Assembly (NCBI GenBank): GCA_016869775.1
Contig: VGDJ01000004.1
Coordinates: 1-23,472 of the forward strand
Direction: 5' to 3'
DNA from: Alphaproteobacteria bacterium
GTDB lineage: Bacteria; Pseudomonadota; Alphaproteobacteria; Rickettsiales; UBA1997
Length of the DNA stretch: 23,472 nucleotides
Part shown: in pieces, positions 16,785 through 23,472 of the stretch
Layout of the letters: every line of letters begins with the position of its first letter
Position numbering within the stretch: the stretch's first letter is position 1
The notes under the pieces: generated by a model
What the model saw: only the letters and a program-made list of their open reading frames with translations
What the model was told of the DNA's origin: nothing
The model's database searches: none
Position numbers and translations under genes: made by a program

Positions 16785-17717
16785 TTATTCGATAATTTCA
16801 TCAATCACAAAATTTGGGCGGTTGCGCGTTGAGTCGAGGGTGCGCCACAAATATTCGCCAATTATTCCAATCGAAATCATTTGAATGCCAAAGGATAGCA
16901 ATATTAAACACACGATTGATGACCAGCCCGCGATTGCGACCTTGTAGAAAAAATAGTTAAAAACTATCATTCCAAAATATAAAAAACTAAGAAGTGAAAT
17001 GATTAATCCGCCAATAGCGACAAACCTTATGGGGGTGTAGGAGAAGGCAATTATGCAATCGATAAAATATTTAAATTTTTTAGCAAAAGTCCATCTTGAT
17101 TTGCCGTCGAGACGTTTTTGGCGAATATAAGAAATCTCGGCGGTTTTGTAGCCACTCCACAAAATTAGGCCATTGATAAAAATATTTTTTTCAAAATTAT
17201 TTTTTAAAAAATCGACAACTTTTCGATCAATTAAAAATGTATCGAAACCCTTTTTTGGCATGTTTTTGAGGGCTAGCAGGCGGAAAATTTTATAAAATAG
17301 TGCAGAAAAAATTTTTGAAATAAGAGGATCGCTTCGACTTTCTCTAACAGCCAAAGAAACTTTAAAACCCTTTTGCCATTTTTCTAAAAGTTCTAAAATA
17401 ATTTTTGGTGGATCTTGCAAATCAGCTGATATAACTGTTAAGCAGTCGCCATTTGCAATTGAAATTCCTGCTAAAATTGCGTTATTTGTTCCAAAATTAC
17501 GCGACAATTTAACAATTTTAATTTTGGAATTTTTACTTTTTAACTGTTGTAAAATTTCAAAAGAATTATCGCCAGATCCGTCATCAACAAAAATAATTTC
17601 GTAATCAAAACCGCTGGAATCCAATTCAAATAGAACATCTTTATTGAGTAAATCGTATGTCTTAAGAAGATTTGACTCATTAAAATAAACGGGAATTAAA
17701 ATCGAAAGTTTAGGCAT
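16785..17717 (-). CDS. GT2 undecaprenyl-phosphate glycosyltransferase (GtrB/DPM1-like)
   Basis: The predicted enzyme moves a sugar from a nucleotide donor to undecaprenyl phosphate on the cytoplasmic face of the inner membrane. The GT-A domain shows ILIPVYFNESN, VDDGSGDNSF (Asp45-Asp46), SRNFGTNNA, SADLQDPP (Asp99, Asp102 metal site), and RLDGKSRWTFAKKF, the GtrB/ArnC/DPM1 signature. Two C-terminal membrane helices lie at about residues 230-255 and 260-290. It is the last gene of the sugar operon, 15 bases after rfbB. Its lipid-linked product is the type of donor used by the two membrane transferases encoded on the other strand. The sugar cannot be named. It converges with lnt at a 9-base gap with no visible terminator. 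Confidence 0.9.
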   Translation of the reverse strand: MPKLSILIPVYFNESNLLKTYDLLNKDVLFELDSSGFDYEIIFVDDGSGDNSFEILQQLKSKNSKIKIVKLSRNFGTNNAILAGISIANGDCLTVISADLQDPPKIILELLEKWQKGFKVSLAVRESRSDPLISKIFSALFYKIFRLLALKNMPKKGFDTFLIDRKVVDFLKNNFEKNIFINGLILWSGYKTAEISYIRQKRLDGKSRWTFAKKFKYFIDCIIAFSYTPIRFVAIGGLIISLLSFLYFGMIVFNYFFYKVAIAGWSSIVCLILLSFGIQMISIGIIGEYLWRTLDSTRNRPNFVIDEIIE

Positions 17718-17732
17718 AATTATTTTTTTAAA

Positions 17733-18731
17733 CTATTTCTGACCAATATAAAATTTTATCGTTTCTTCAAGTCTTTGCTCAAATGTTTTTGATGGTTTGA
17801 AGCCGAGTTCTCTAAAAGATTTTTCGTTGCTAATTGCGTAGCGGAAATCGTGTCCAGCGCGGTCTTGAACGAATTTTATCTTCGATTTATAAGACTCGCC
17901 CGAATTTTTGGGTTTGATGTTGTCCAAAATTTCACAAATTTTGTGAGCGATTTCGATGTTTCTAAGCTCTTTCTCGCCACCAAATAAATAAGTTTCGTTG
18001 ACCTTGCCGGCATTTAGCGCCAATTCGATGCCATCGCAATGATCGCCAACATAAATCCAGTCGCGAATATTTTTTCCATTGCCATAGATCGGGATGTCTT
18101 TGTTTTCAAGGCACGAGCGAATGATGGTGGGAATAAGTTTTTCGCGATGTTGATATGGTCCAAAATTGTTGGAGCAATTAGTGATGATGGTTGGGAGTTT
18201 GAAGGTTTCGTGCCAAGCACGCACTAAATGGTCGGAACTTGCTTTAGAAGCGGAGTAGGGCGAATTTGGTTGATAACGACTATTTTCATTAAATGGTTGA
18301 TCATTTTCGTGTAAAGATCCAAAAACCTCATCGGTTGAAACATGTAAAAAACGAAAATTATTTTTTTTGTCGTCGCTCAAACTTTTATAATAATTTAGCG
18401 ATGCTTGCAAGACAGAGTATGTGCCATTGATGTTAGTTTGGATAAAAATTTCAGGCCCAGAGATTGAATTATCGACGTGACTTTCGGCTGCAAAATTTAC
18501 CACCCAATCAATTTTGTGAGATTGGAGCAAATTACCAATCAGAGAACTTTCGTTGATGTCGGCTTTGGTGAAGCGATAATTGGGGCTCGACGCCACATCT
18601 TGAACATTTTCAAGATTTCCGGCGTAAGTGAGTTTATCGATGTTCAAAACGAAATTTCCTTTGGCGATTTGTTTTTTGACGAAACAGCTTCCAATGAAAC
18701 CGCAACCGCCCGTAACTAAAATATTTTTCAT
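17733..18731 (-). CDS. rfbB: dTDP-glucose 4,6-dehydratase
   Basis: RfbB (RmlB) converts dTDP-glucose to dTDP-4-keto-6-deoxyglucose, the branch-point for rhamnose and many amino-deoxy sugars. The 332-residue extended-SDR protein has TGGCGFIG (residues 7-14) for NAD, NFAAESHVDNSI, and STDEVFGSL (Thr133, Asp134, Glu135, the dehydratase residues). It also has YSASK (Tyr159, Lys163), NCSNNFGPYQ and the KNIRDWIYVGDHC block that sets RmlB apart from other SDRs. It follows rfbC by 3 bases and precedes the GT2 gene by 15, so it is in the minus-strand sugar operon. No rfbA, which makes its substrate, is in the window. Confidence 0.96.
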   Translation of the reverse strand: MKNILVTGGCGFIGSCFVKKQIAKGNFVLNIDKLTYAGNLENVQDVASSPNYRFTKADINESSLIGNLLQSHKIDWVVNFAAESHVDNSISGPEIFIQTNINGTYSVLQASLNYYKSLSDDKKNNFRFLHVSTDEVFGSLHENDQPFNENSRYQPNSPYSASKASSDHLVRAWHETFKLPTIITNCSNNFGPYQHREKLIPTIIRSCLENKDIPIYGNGKNIRDWIYVGDHCDGIELALNAGKVNETYLFGGEKELRNIEIAHKICEILDNIKPKNSGESYKSKIKFVQDRAGHDFRYAISNEKSFRELGFKPSKTFEQRLEETIKFYIGQK

Positions 18732-18734
18732 TAT

Positions 18735-19283
18735 TTAAAAAATTGGTTTTTGAGAATAATTTTTGAAGGATTGTAAATTTTTATCTTTGTCGGAAACGAT
18801 CGGGTTCTTGACTTTCCAGTCGATATTTAAATTGGCATCATCGAAGCGAATTCCACCGTCTCCTTCTTTAGAAAAAGCATTATCAACCTTATACATAACG
18901 TCGGCCGACTCATCGCCAATTACGCTGAAGCCATGAGCAAAGCCAGCTGGAATAAACAGCAACTTTCCATTTTCAGCGCTCAATTCTATACTAAAATATT
19001 TGCCAAAAGTTGGCGATTGGTGGCGAATATCAACGGCGACATCGAGAATTTTGCCACGCAAACAGCCAACTAATTTTGCTTGTGAAGGATTATTTTGGTA
19101 GTGCAAACCACGAATAACATTGGGGTACGAGTACGAATGATTGTCTTGAAAATATGAAATTGGTAGCCCAAATTCTTGGAAAATTTTTTGGTTAAACCGC
19201 TCGACAAAAAAACCGCGATTATCGTGATGAATTTTGAGTTGAATAACCTTGAGGCCAGCAATTGGAGTTGACAGAATTTCCAT
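18735..19283 (-). CDS. rfbC: dTDP-4-keto-6-deoxyglucose epimerase, RfbC family
   Basis: RfbC (RmlC) epimerises dTDP-4-keto-6-deoxyglucose at C3 and C5 on the way to dTDP-L-rhamnose. The 182-residue cupin contains HDNRGFFVERFN, QDNHSYSYPNVIRGLHYQ (catalytic base His61), KILDVAVDIR (Asp85), SPTFGKYFSIELS and IPAGFAHGFSV. Tyr131 is at the position of the general acid. The second active-site tyrosine of the family (Tyr138 in the M. tuberculosis enzyme) is Phe137 here, in YKVDNAFSKEG. That may change which carbons are epimerised. The gene is packed 3 bases from both neighbours. No rfbD is nearby, so rhamnose may not be the end product. Confidence 0.92.
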   Translation of the reverse strand: MEILSTPIAGLKVIQLKIHHDNRGFFVERFNQKIFQEFGLPISYFQDNHSYSYPNVIRGLHYQNNPSQAKLVGCLRGKILDVAVDIRHQSPTFGKYFSIELSAENGKLLFIPAGFAHGFSVIGDESADVMYKVDNAFSKEGDGGIRFDDANLNIDWKVKNPIVSDKDKNLQSFKNYSQKPIF

Positions 19284-19286
19284 ATT

Positions 19287-20414
19287 TTAATGCGATTGAT
19301 AATGATTAATTGATTCGATTATTCGTTCTATCTCTTGATTTTCAAGGGTTGGATAAAGAGGTAAACTCAAAACTTCGCGATGAATTTGCTCGGTGATTGG
19401 CAAGTTGAGAGAGTTTAGTTCACCATAAGCTTGTTGTTTGTGAGGTGGAATCGGGTAGTGAATAACGGTTTGGATTTGAAATTTTTCTAGTAAAAATTTT
19501 TGAAGTTCATCGCGATTCTTGGTACGGATTACGAATAAATGCCAAACGTGTGAAGTCAATGATTGAGAGGGCTTGGGGCAAATAATGTTGGGATTTTTGA
19601 TGTTTTCGATAAATAATTTTGCGATATTTTGTCGCTGAGAATTGTCGTGATCGAGATATTTTAATTTAACTCGTAAAATGCCGGCCTGAAGTTCATCGAG
19701 ACGAGAATTGAAGCCTTTAAACAAGTTATGATATTTTTGATGAGAGCCATAATTTCTAAGAGCTTTAATGGTCTGATATAATTTATCATCATTGGTAGTA
19801 ATAGCGCCACCGTCACCAAGGGCTCCCAAATTTTTGCCAGGGTAAAAACTAAAAGCACCAGCATTACCAAGATTGCCAACTTTTTTGTTGCTTTCAAATT
19901 CAATAGCGCCATGAGCTTGAGCGCAATCTTCGATTACTTTTAGATTATATTTACTAGCAATTTGGTTGATTTTTTCCATCTCGGCGCACCTTCCATAAAG
20001 ATGAACTGGCAAAATCGCCTTAGTTTTTTTGGTGATTTTTGATTCGATTAAGTCGGGATTGATATTGTATGTATCGATATTTGGTTCAACTAAAATTGGA
20101 ACCAAATTGTTGGCGCTAACCGCAAGAATTGAAGCGATGTAGGTGTTAGCTGGAACAATAATTTCATCACCATCAAAAAACTCGCCTAATTCTTTGTAGG
20201 CGCGAATAATTAGAATTAGTGCGTCAAGACCATTTGCAACACCAAGTGAATATTTTGTGTTGCAAAATTTGGCAAATTCTTGTTCGAATTTTTCACATTG
20301 ATCACCAAGAATATAATGTCCTGAATCAATGGCTAATTGAATTTGTTGATTAAATTCATGTCGATATAATGAATTAATTTTTTTTAGGTCGAGAAATTTA
20401 ATTGCCGAGTTCAT
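19287..20414 (-). CDS. DegT/DnrJ/EryC1-family sugar aminotransferase, FdtB/QdtB-like
   Basis: This is a PLP-dependent transaminase that places an amino group on a keto-sugar nucleotide. The 375 residues show FLDLKKINSLY, VANGLDALILIIRAYKELG, DEIIVPANTYIASILA and LPVHLYGRCAEM. The PLP contacts are IEDCAQAHGA (Asp163) and SFYPGKNLGALGDGG (Lys194, Schiff-base lysine), followed by LRNYGSHQKYHN and GFNSRLDELQAGIL. The wording of these motifs is closest to FdtB/QdtB, which aminate C3 of dTDP-3-keto-6-deoxyhexose. That subfamily call is by memory and less certain than the family. Those enzymes need a 3,4-ketoisomerase (FdtA/QdtA), and none is seen here. It sits between ugd and rfbC in one operon. 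Confidence 0.88.
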   Translation of the reverse strand: MNSAIKFLDLKKINSLYRHEFNQQIQLAIDSGHYILGDQCEKFEQEFAKFCNTKYSLGVANGLDALILIIRAYKELGEFFDGDEIIVPANTYIASILAVSANNLVPILVEPNIDTYNINPDLIESKITKKTKAILPVHLYGRCAEMEKINQIASKYNLKVIEDCAQAHGAIEFESNKKVGNLGNAGAFSFYPGKNLGALGDGGAITTNDDKLYQTIKALRNYGSHQKYHNLFKGFNSRLDELQAGILRVKLKYLDHDNSQRQNIAKLFIENIKNPNIICPKPSQSLTSHVWHLFVIRTKNRDELQKFLLEKFQIQTVIHYPIPPHKQQAYGELNSLNLPITEQIHREVLSLPLYPTLENQEIERIIESINHYQSH

Positions 20415-20429
20415 TTTTTAAGAGAGATT

Positions 20430-21680
20430 TTATAAGATATAGCGTAAATCGATAATGTTTTTATCCTTGAAATTATCAAAATTAACAATGTTTTTAAACT
20501 CTTGCCACTCAGTTAAAATAGCAATGTTGGCGCATTTATTGAAACATTCTTCAAGAGTTGAGCAATATATAATTTTATCACCCAAAATTTTTTTGGAATT
20601 AGCAATGGCCTCTGGGTCGAAAGCATAAATTTTAAAATTATCTTCTAACAAATATTTTATAATTTCAATGGCGGGGCTCATGCGAACATCGTCAGTTCCA
20701 GCCTTGAATGCCAAGCCCAAAATTGCAATTTCTTTAGATGATTTGTCGGGTAAATCGTTTTTAATTTTATCATTAATTTTTTGAGCCATTTTTTTGAAAC
20801 GCAAAAAATTTGATTCGATCACTTGATTGAGAATTGATAGATTCTCATGATTTTTTTCGGCAATAAATTTTAATGCCATTGAATCCTTTGGAAAACATGA
20901 TCCTCCGACTCCGGGCCCCGGGTTTAAAAAAGCTTTACCAATTCTGTTATCAAGCCCCATACCGTATGTTAAATCTTTGATGTTAGCGCCAATTTTGTTA
21001 GCCAAGCTTTCAATTTCATTGATAAAAGCTACTTTAGTCATCAAAAATGCATTCGACGCATATTTGATAAGTTCCGCAGTTAAAATATCGGTAAATAAAA
21101 TTGGATAATTCTTTTTGATCCACGGAGAGTATAGTTCACTCATAATTTTGTGAGAATTTTCATTTTCAATTCCTACAACAATTCGATCTGGTTCCATGAA
21201 ATCTTTAATAGCAAAGCCTTCGCGCATGAATTCGGGGTTAGAAACGACATCAATTTTAATACCAGAATTTGATTCAATAATTTTTTTTATTTCAAAATTA
21301 GTGCCAACTGGAACGGTCGATTTGGTGATAAAAATTTTATATTCTTTTACAAACTTAGCTGATTCAATTGAAGCGGAATAAATATACGATAAATCAGCTT
21401 CGCCCGTTTGATCATTTTGAGGAGTTCCAACTGCTAAAATAATTATTTGACCATGCTTTATTCCACTCTCTAAATCGCAAGAAAATTGAATATTTTTGCT
21501 GGATATATTTCGTTTTAAGAGTTCTGAAAGTCTTTCTTCGTAGATAGTGGGAATATTGTTTTTTAGCGAGTTTATTTTTGATAAATCTTTGTCGATGCAC
21601 AAGACTTGATGACCAGAATCTGCAAAACACAAAGCGGTTGTAAGACCAACATAGCCGGTACCAATAATTGAAACTTTCAT
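20430..21680 (-). CDS. ugd: UDP-glucose 6-dehydrogenase
   Basis: Ugd oxidises UDP-glucose twice with NAD to give UDP-glucuronate. The 416-residue protein has IIGTGYVGLTTALCFADSGH for NAD at the N-terminus, AVGTPQN, and FITKSTVPVGT. It then has NPEFMREG (Glu150), ELIKYASNAFLMTK (Lys206, Asn210) and NPGPGVGGSCFPKDS with catalytic Cys262. The C-terminal domain includes LGLAFKAGTDDVRMSP. It follows the UDP-glucuronate decarboxylase gene by 55 bases on the same strand, and that neighbour would use its product. No Shine-Dalgarno site precedes the ATG. Confidence 0.96.
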   Translation of the reverse strand: MKVSIIGTGYVGLTTALCFADSGHQVLCIDKDLSKINSLKNNIPTIYEERLSELLKRNISSKNIQFSCDLESGIKHGQIIILAVGTPQNDQTGEADLSYIYSASIESAKFVKEYKIFITKSTVPVGTNFEIKKIIESNSGIKIDVVSNPEFMREGFAIKDFMEPDRIVVGIENENSHKIMSELYSPWIKKNYPILFTDILTAELIKYASNAFLMTKVAFINEIESLANKIGANIKDLTYGMGLDNRIGKAFLNPGPGVGGSCFPKDSMALKFIAEKNHENLSILNQVIESNFLRFKKMAQKINDKIKNDLPDKSSKEIAILGLAFKAGTDDVRMSPAIEIIKYLLEDNFKIYAFDPEAIANSKKILGDKIIYCSTLEECFNKCANIAILTEWQEFKNIVNFDNFKDKNIIDLRYIL

Positions 21681-21735
21681 TAAGAGATTTTGATTGATTT
21701 GATATATTGATTTTAAGTGCTTTTAACCAAGCAAA

Positions 21736-22725
21736 TTATTGCTTTTGAACAAAGTATTCAATGGTTTTTTTAAGACCATCTTCAAGAGGAATTTGTGGTT
21801 TAAATTTATACTTATTTTGAGCAAGATTTATATCGGGTTGACGTTGCTTTGGATCATCTTGAGGTAGGGGGCAGTTGACTATTTGACTGCTTGATTTAGT
21901 TAGCTCAATAATAATTTTAGCAATTTTTTCGACACTAAATTCATTGGGATTGCCAATATTAATTGGTCCATAAAAATCATCTTGGGCATTAGCTATTGTT
22001 ACTAAAATATTCAATAAATCATCAATATAGCAAAAGCTTCTGGTTTGCTTGCCAGTGCCGTAAATAGTAATGTTTTTATTGTTAAGAGCTTGATTAATGA
22101 AATTGCTTACAACTCTGCCATCGTTTTTATCCATATAAGGTCCGAATGTATTGAATATGCGAACAATTTTGGCATTTAGATTGCGAGTTTTAATATAGCC
22201 ATAAATTAAAGTTTCTGAAGCTCTTTTGCCTTCATCATATCAAGAGCGTGCCCCAACAGTGTTAACATTGCCAAAGTAGTTTTCATTCTGCGGGTGAATT
22301 AATGCATCGCCATAGACTTCGCTTGTTGAAGTGTGAATTAATTTTGCTTGGTGCCTAAGAGCTAATTGTGTTAAATTATCAACACCCCATACCGAAGTTT
22401 TGAAGGTAAAAATTGGATCTTGTTGATAGCGTCGAGGTGAAGCTGTACATGCTAGGTTGTAGATCAAATCGATCTTATCAAGTGGCAAATAATCGAGCGG
22501 ATAGCAAATATCGTGATTATAGAATACAAAATTTTTTTCAGAAATTTTGTTAAAATTAAGAAAGTTTCTTATAACTTTTAGATTTTCTGTTTCGCTGGAA
22601 AAAAAATTATCGATAGCATAAATTTTAAAATTCTCATGGTTAGCGGATTTAAAACCTGAAAACAATTTTAAACATAAATTTGTTCCAATAAAACCTGTGT
22701 CACCTGTAATAAGTAGATTTTTCAA
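21736..22725 (-). pseudogene. uxs: UDP-glucuronate decarboxylase (UDP-xylose synthase), broken by one in-frame TGA
   Basis: The intact enzyme would decarboxylate UDP-glucuronate to UDP-xylose (via the 4-keto intermediate). One continuous frame of 329 codons spans the gene, with a single internal stop, TGA at 22240-22242 (codon 162). The part before it (161 residues) has LITGDTGFIGTNL for NAD, YNLACTASPRRYQQDP and HTSTSEVYGD. After the stop the frame resumes YDEGKRASETLIYGYIK, with catalytic Tyr163 and Lys167, then VRIFNTFGPYMDKNDGRVVS and a normal C-terminus. The family usually reads Arg-Ser/Ala-Cys-Tyr-Asp-Glu-Gly-Lys-Arg, so the TGA replaces a Cys codon by one base (TGT or TGC). Both halves look otherwise well preserved. 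It could be a recent nonsense mutation, a sequencing error, or readthrough. The ATG at 22132-22134 is internal and not a true start. Confidence 0.88.
22240..22242 (-). other. In-frame TGA before the catalytic Tyr of the UDP-glucuronate decarboxylase gene
   Basis: The minus-strand reading is GCA CGC TCT TGA TAT GAT GAA (Ala-Arg-Ser-stop-Tyr-Asp-Glu). Directly downstream, TGAAG and CTTCA can pair as a 5-bp stem around a 9-base loop (GCAAAAGAG). The stem starts 5 bases after the TGA. The loop lacks the GU of known bacterial selenocysteine elements, so it is weak support for recoding. Confidence 0.9.
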
Positions 22726-22890
22726 ACTAATATTTATTTTAAATTTAGAAAAAATTTTTTGAGGTTCCCGATGTTATAATTTTGGAATTTATATCTGTAT
22801 AGATTTTGAAGATGTTTTTGGCTTATAATTTTTAAAAAAAATTATATTTTAATTCAACAAATTCTTCGAAATAGTATGTTTAAAATTTTT
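22726..22890. other. AT-rich intergenic stretch in the sugar operon
   Basis: These 165 bases separate the partial glycosyltransferase from the UDP-glucuronate decarboxylase and form the largest gap in the minus-strand cluster. No open frame of note was seen. An A/T-only inverted repeat (TATAATTTTT with AAAAAATTATA, near 22825-22848) could end the upstream transcript weakly. No convincing promoter was identified, but this gap is the likeliest place for one serving the six downstream genes. Confidence 0.4.
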
Positions 22891-23472
22891 TTATATAAAT
22901 TTTTTTATGAATTTTAAAACTTTTTCCATTTCATTTTCCCAACTTGTTTGATTTGAAGTTTTTAATCCATTTTGAATTATTCTTTTTCTGTAATCTTTAT
23001 CATAATATAATTTTTCAAAGCCACTAAGAACTGAACTTGGTGTTGGATCAACTATAACTGAATTATTATTATTACAATACCACTCTGAATTTTTACCTTT
23101 GTTAGTAATAACTGGGCATCCAGAAGCCATTAATTCAACAGGAAGATATGATAAGTTTGTTCCAGAAAATGCAATTCCAGCATCACATTTTCTGTATAGT
23201 TCGCCAGTCTGAGTTAATGTTAAATTCCCTAAAAAATTACATTTAAAACCAAAGTCAGCTTTTTCAAGCTTGAGACCAGCGATATTTATTTCAATATCTT
23301 TAAATCTATCATATATTAATCTTAATGATTCTATTCCTAACTCAAAACACCTTCTGGGAGTGCTGGGTCTTCCATAAAAAAAAATTTTAAAATTTTGATT
23401 ATCTACTCTATTAATATCAGGATAAAAAATTTCTTTGTCAGTTGAAAAATTATAATTGATAACATCTTTGTT
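22891..23472 (-). CDS. Glycosyltransferase, WsaF/GT4-like, C-terminal part (partial)
   Basis: The frame stays open from the window's right edge to TAA at 22891-22893, giving 193 residues. The ATG at 23128-23130 is internal, since homologous sequence continues upstream of it. Motifs are FYGRPSTPRRCFELGIESL, then CNFLGNLTLTQTGELYRKCD. SGTNLSYLPVELMASGCPVI and NKGKNSEW follow, the nucleotide-sugar-binding part of a GT-B fold enzyme. The RPSTPR-FELG wording recalls WsaF-type rhamnosyltransferases of S-layer glycan and O-antigen clusters. That makes a polysaccharide assembly role likely, while sugar specificity is uncertain. The N-terminal domain and start lie beyond the window. A 165-base gap separates it from the next gene of the cluster. 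Confidence 0.82.
   Translation of the reverse strand, partial: NKDVINYNFSTDKEIFYPDINRVDNQNFKIFFYGRPSTPRRCFELGIESLRLIYDRFKDIEINIAGLKLEKADFGFKCNFLGNLTLTQTGELYRKCDAGIAFSGTNLSYLPVELMASGCPVITNKGKNSEWYCNNNNSVIVDPTPSSVLSGFEKLYYDKDYRKRIIQNGLKTSNQTSWENEMEKVLKFIKKFI

Noticed and set aside
18735..19283. FdtA/QdtA-type 3,4-ketoisomerase in place of RfbC
   Set aside because: The RGLHYQ, DVAVDIR and PAGFAHGF motifs and the 182-residue length are those of the RfbC epimerase family.
22132..22242. Two separate short genes in place of the UDP-glucuronate decarboxylase, the second starting at ATG 22134
   Set aside because: The frame between TGA 22240 and that ATG encodes conserved decarboxylase sequence (YDEGKRASETLIYGYIK), so there is one gene with an internal stop.
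102..22242. Genome-wide reassignment of TGA to Trp
   Set aside because: All recognisable Trp positions use TGG, no other gene has an internal TGA, and the mraZ stop is part of an ATGA coupling overlap with rsmH.
22811..22852. Runs of A and T in the intergenic gap as a CRISPR or repeat array
   Set aside because: No repeated unit with spacers is present; these are low-complexity AT tracts.
23128..23130. ATG as the start of a 79-residue protein at the right edge
   Set aside because: The same frame stays open to base 23472 with clear glycosyltransferase motifs, so this Met is internal to a partial gene.

Overview
The window looks like chromosomal DNA from an AT-rich (roughly 30% GC by eye) alphaproteobacterium with compact gene packing. 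The best match in memory is a Rickettsiales-type or related reduced lineage. The isocitrate dehydrogenase carries the C-terminal extra domain I associate with Rickettsia enzymes, ribosomal protein S4 and FtsL have alphaproteobacterial character, and a chorismate mutase sits beside metX-metW as in many alphaproteobacteria. Retained methionine and aromatic genes and a surface-sugar cassette suggest a less reduced relative than Rickettsia itself. The lineage assignment is inference. No tRNA, rRNA, CRISPR array, insertion sequence or phage gene was seen, and no gene-free stretch exceeds 300 bases.

Layout. Bases 1-1412 (+): the end of mraZ, then rsmH and ftsL, the start of a dcw cluster that stops after ftsL. 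A GC-containing hairpin (1487-1536) separates it from convergent rpsD. Bases 2330-3217 (-): an AroQ-type chorismate mutase with an ACT-like tail. It is divergent from metX, metW, rlpA and an orphan Hpt protein (3267-6486, +). Bases 6495-7589 (-): an unrecognised Cys-rich lipoprotein with an internal duplication. Then pth (+), convergent with an icd-mscS pair (8216-11121, -).

Bases 11200-16775 (+) hold two tandem paralogous multi-membrane-span glycosyltransferase-like proteins, then lnt. The three overlap, each in the next reading frame. Converging on them is a minus-strand sugar operon (23472 down to 16785): a WsaF-like glycosyltransferase (partial), UDP-glucuronate decarboxylase (broken by one in-frame TGA), ugd, a DegT-family aminotransferase, rfbC, rfbB and a GtrB/DPM1-type GT2. 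A likely division of labour is this: Ugd and the decarboxylase make UDP-glucuronate and UDP-xylose; RfbB, RfbC and the aminotransferase make a dTDP-deoxy or amino sugar; GT2 loads a sugar onto undecaprenyl phosphate; and the two membrane glycosyltransferases transfer it in the periplasm. That chain is inferred from gene neighbourhood.

No clearly new multi-gene system is visible. The most notable items are the in-frame TGA directly before the catalytic Tyr of the UDP-glucuronate decarboxylase, the exact 80-residue Cys duplication in the lipoprotein, the tandem coupled membrane glycosyltransferases, an RfbC with Phe at a normally Tyr active-site position, and a mixed sugar pathway lacking rfbA, rfbD and a ketoisomerase within the window.
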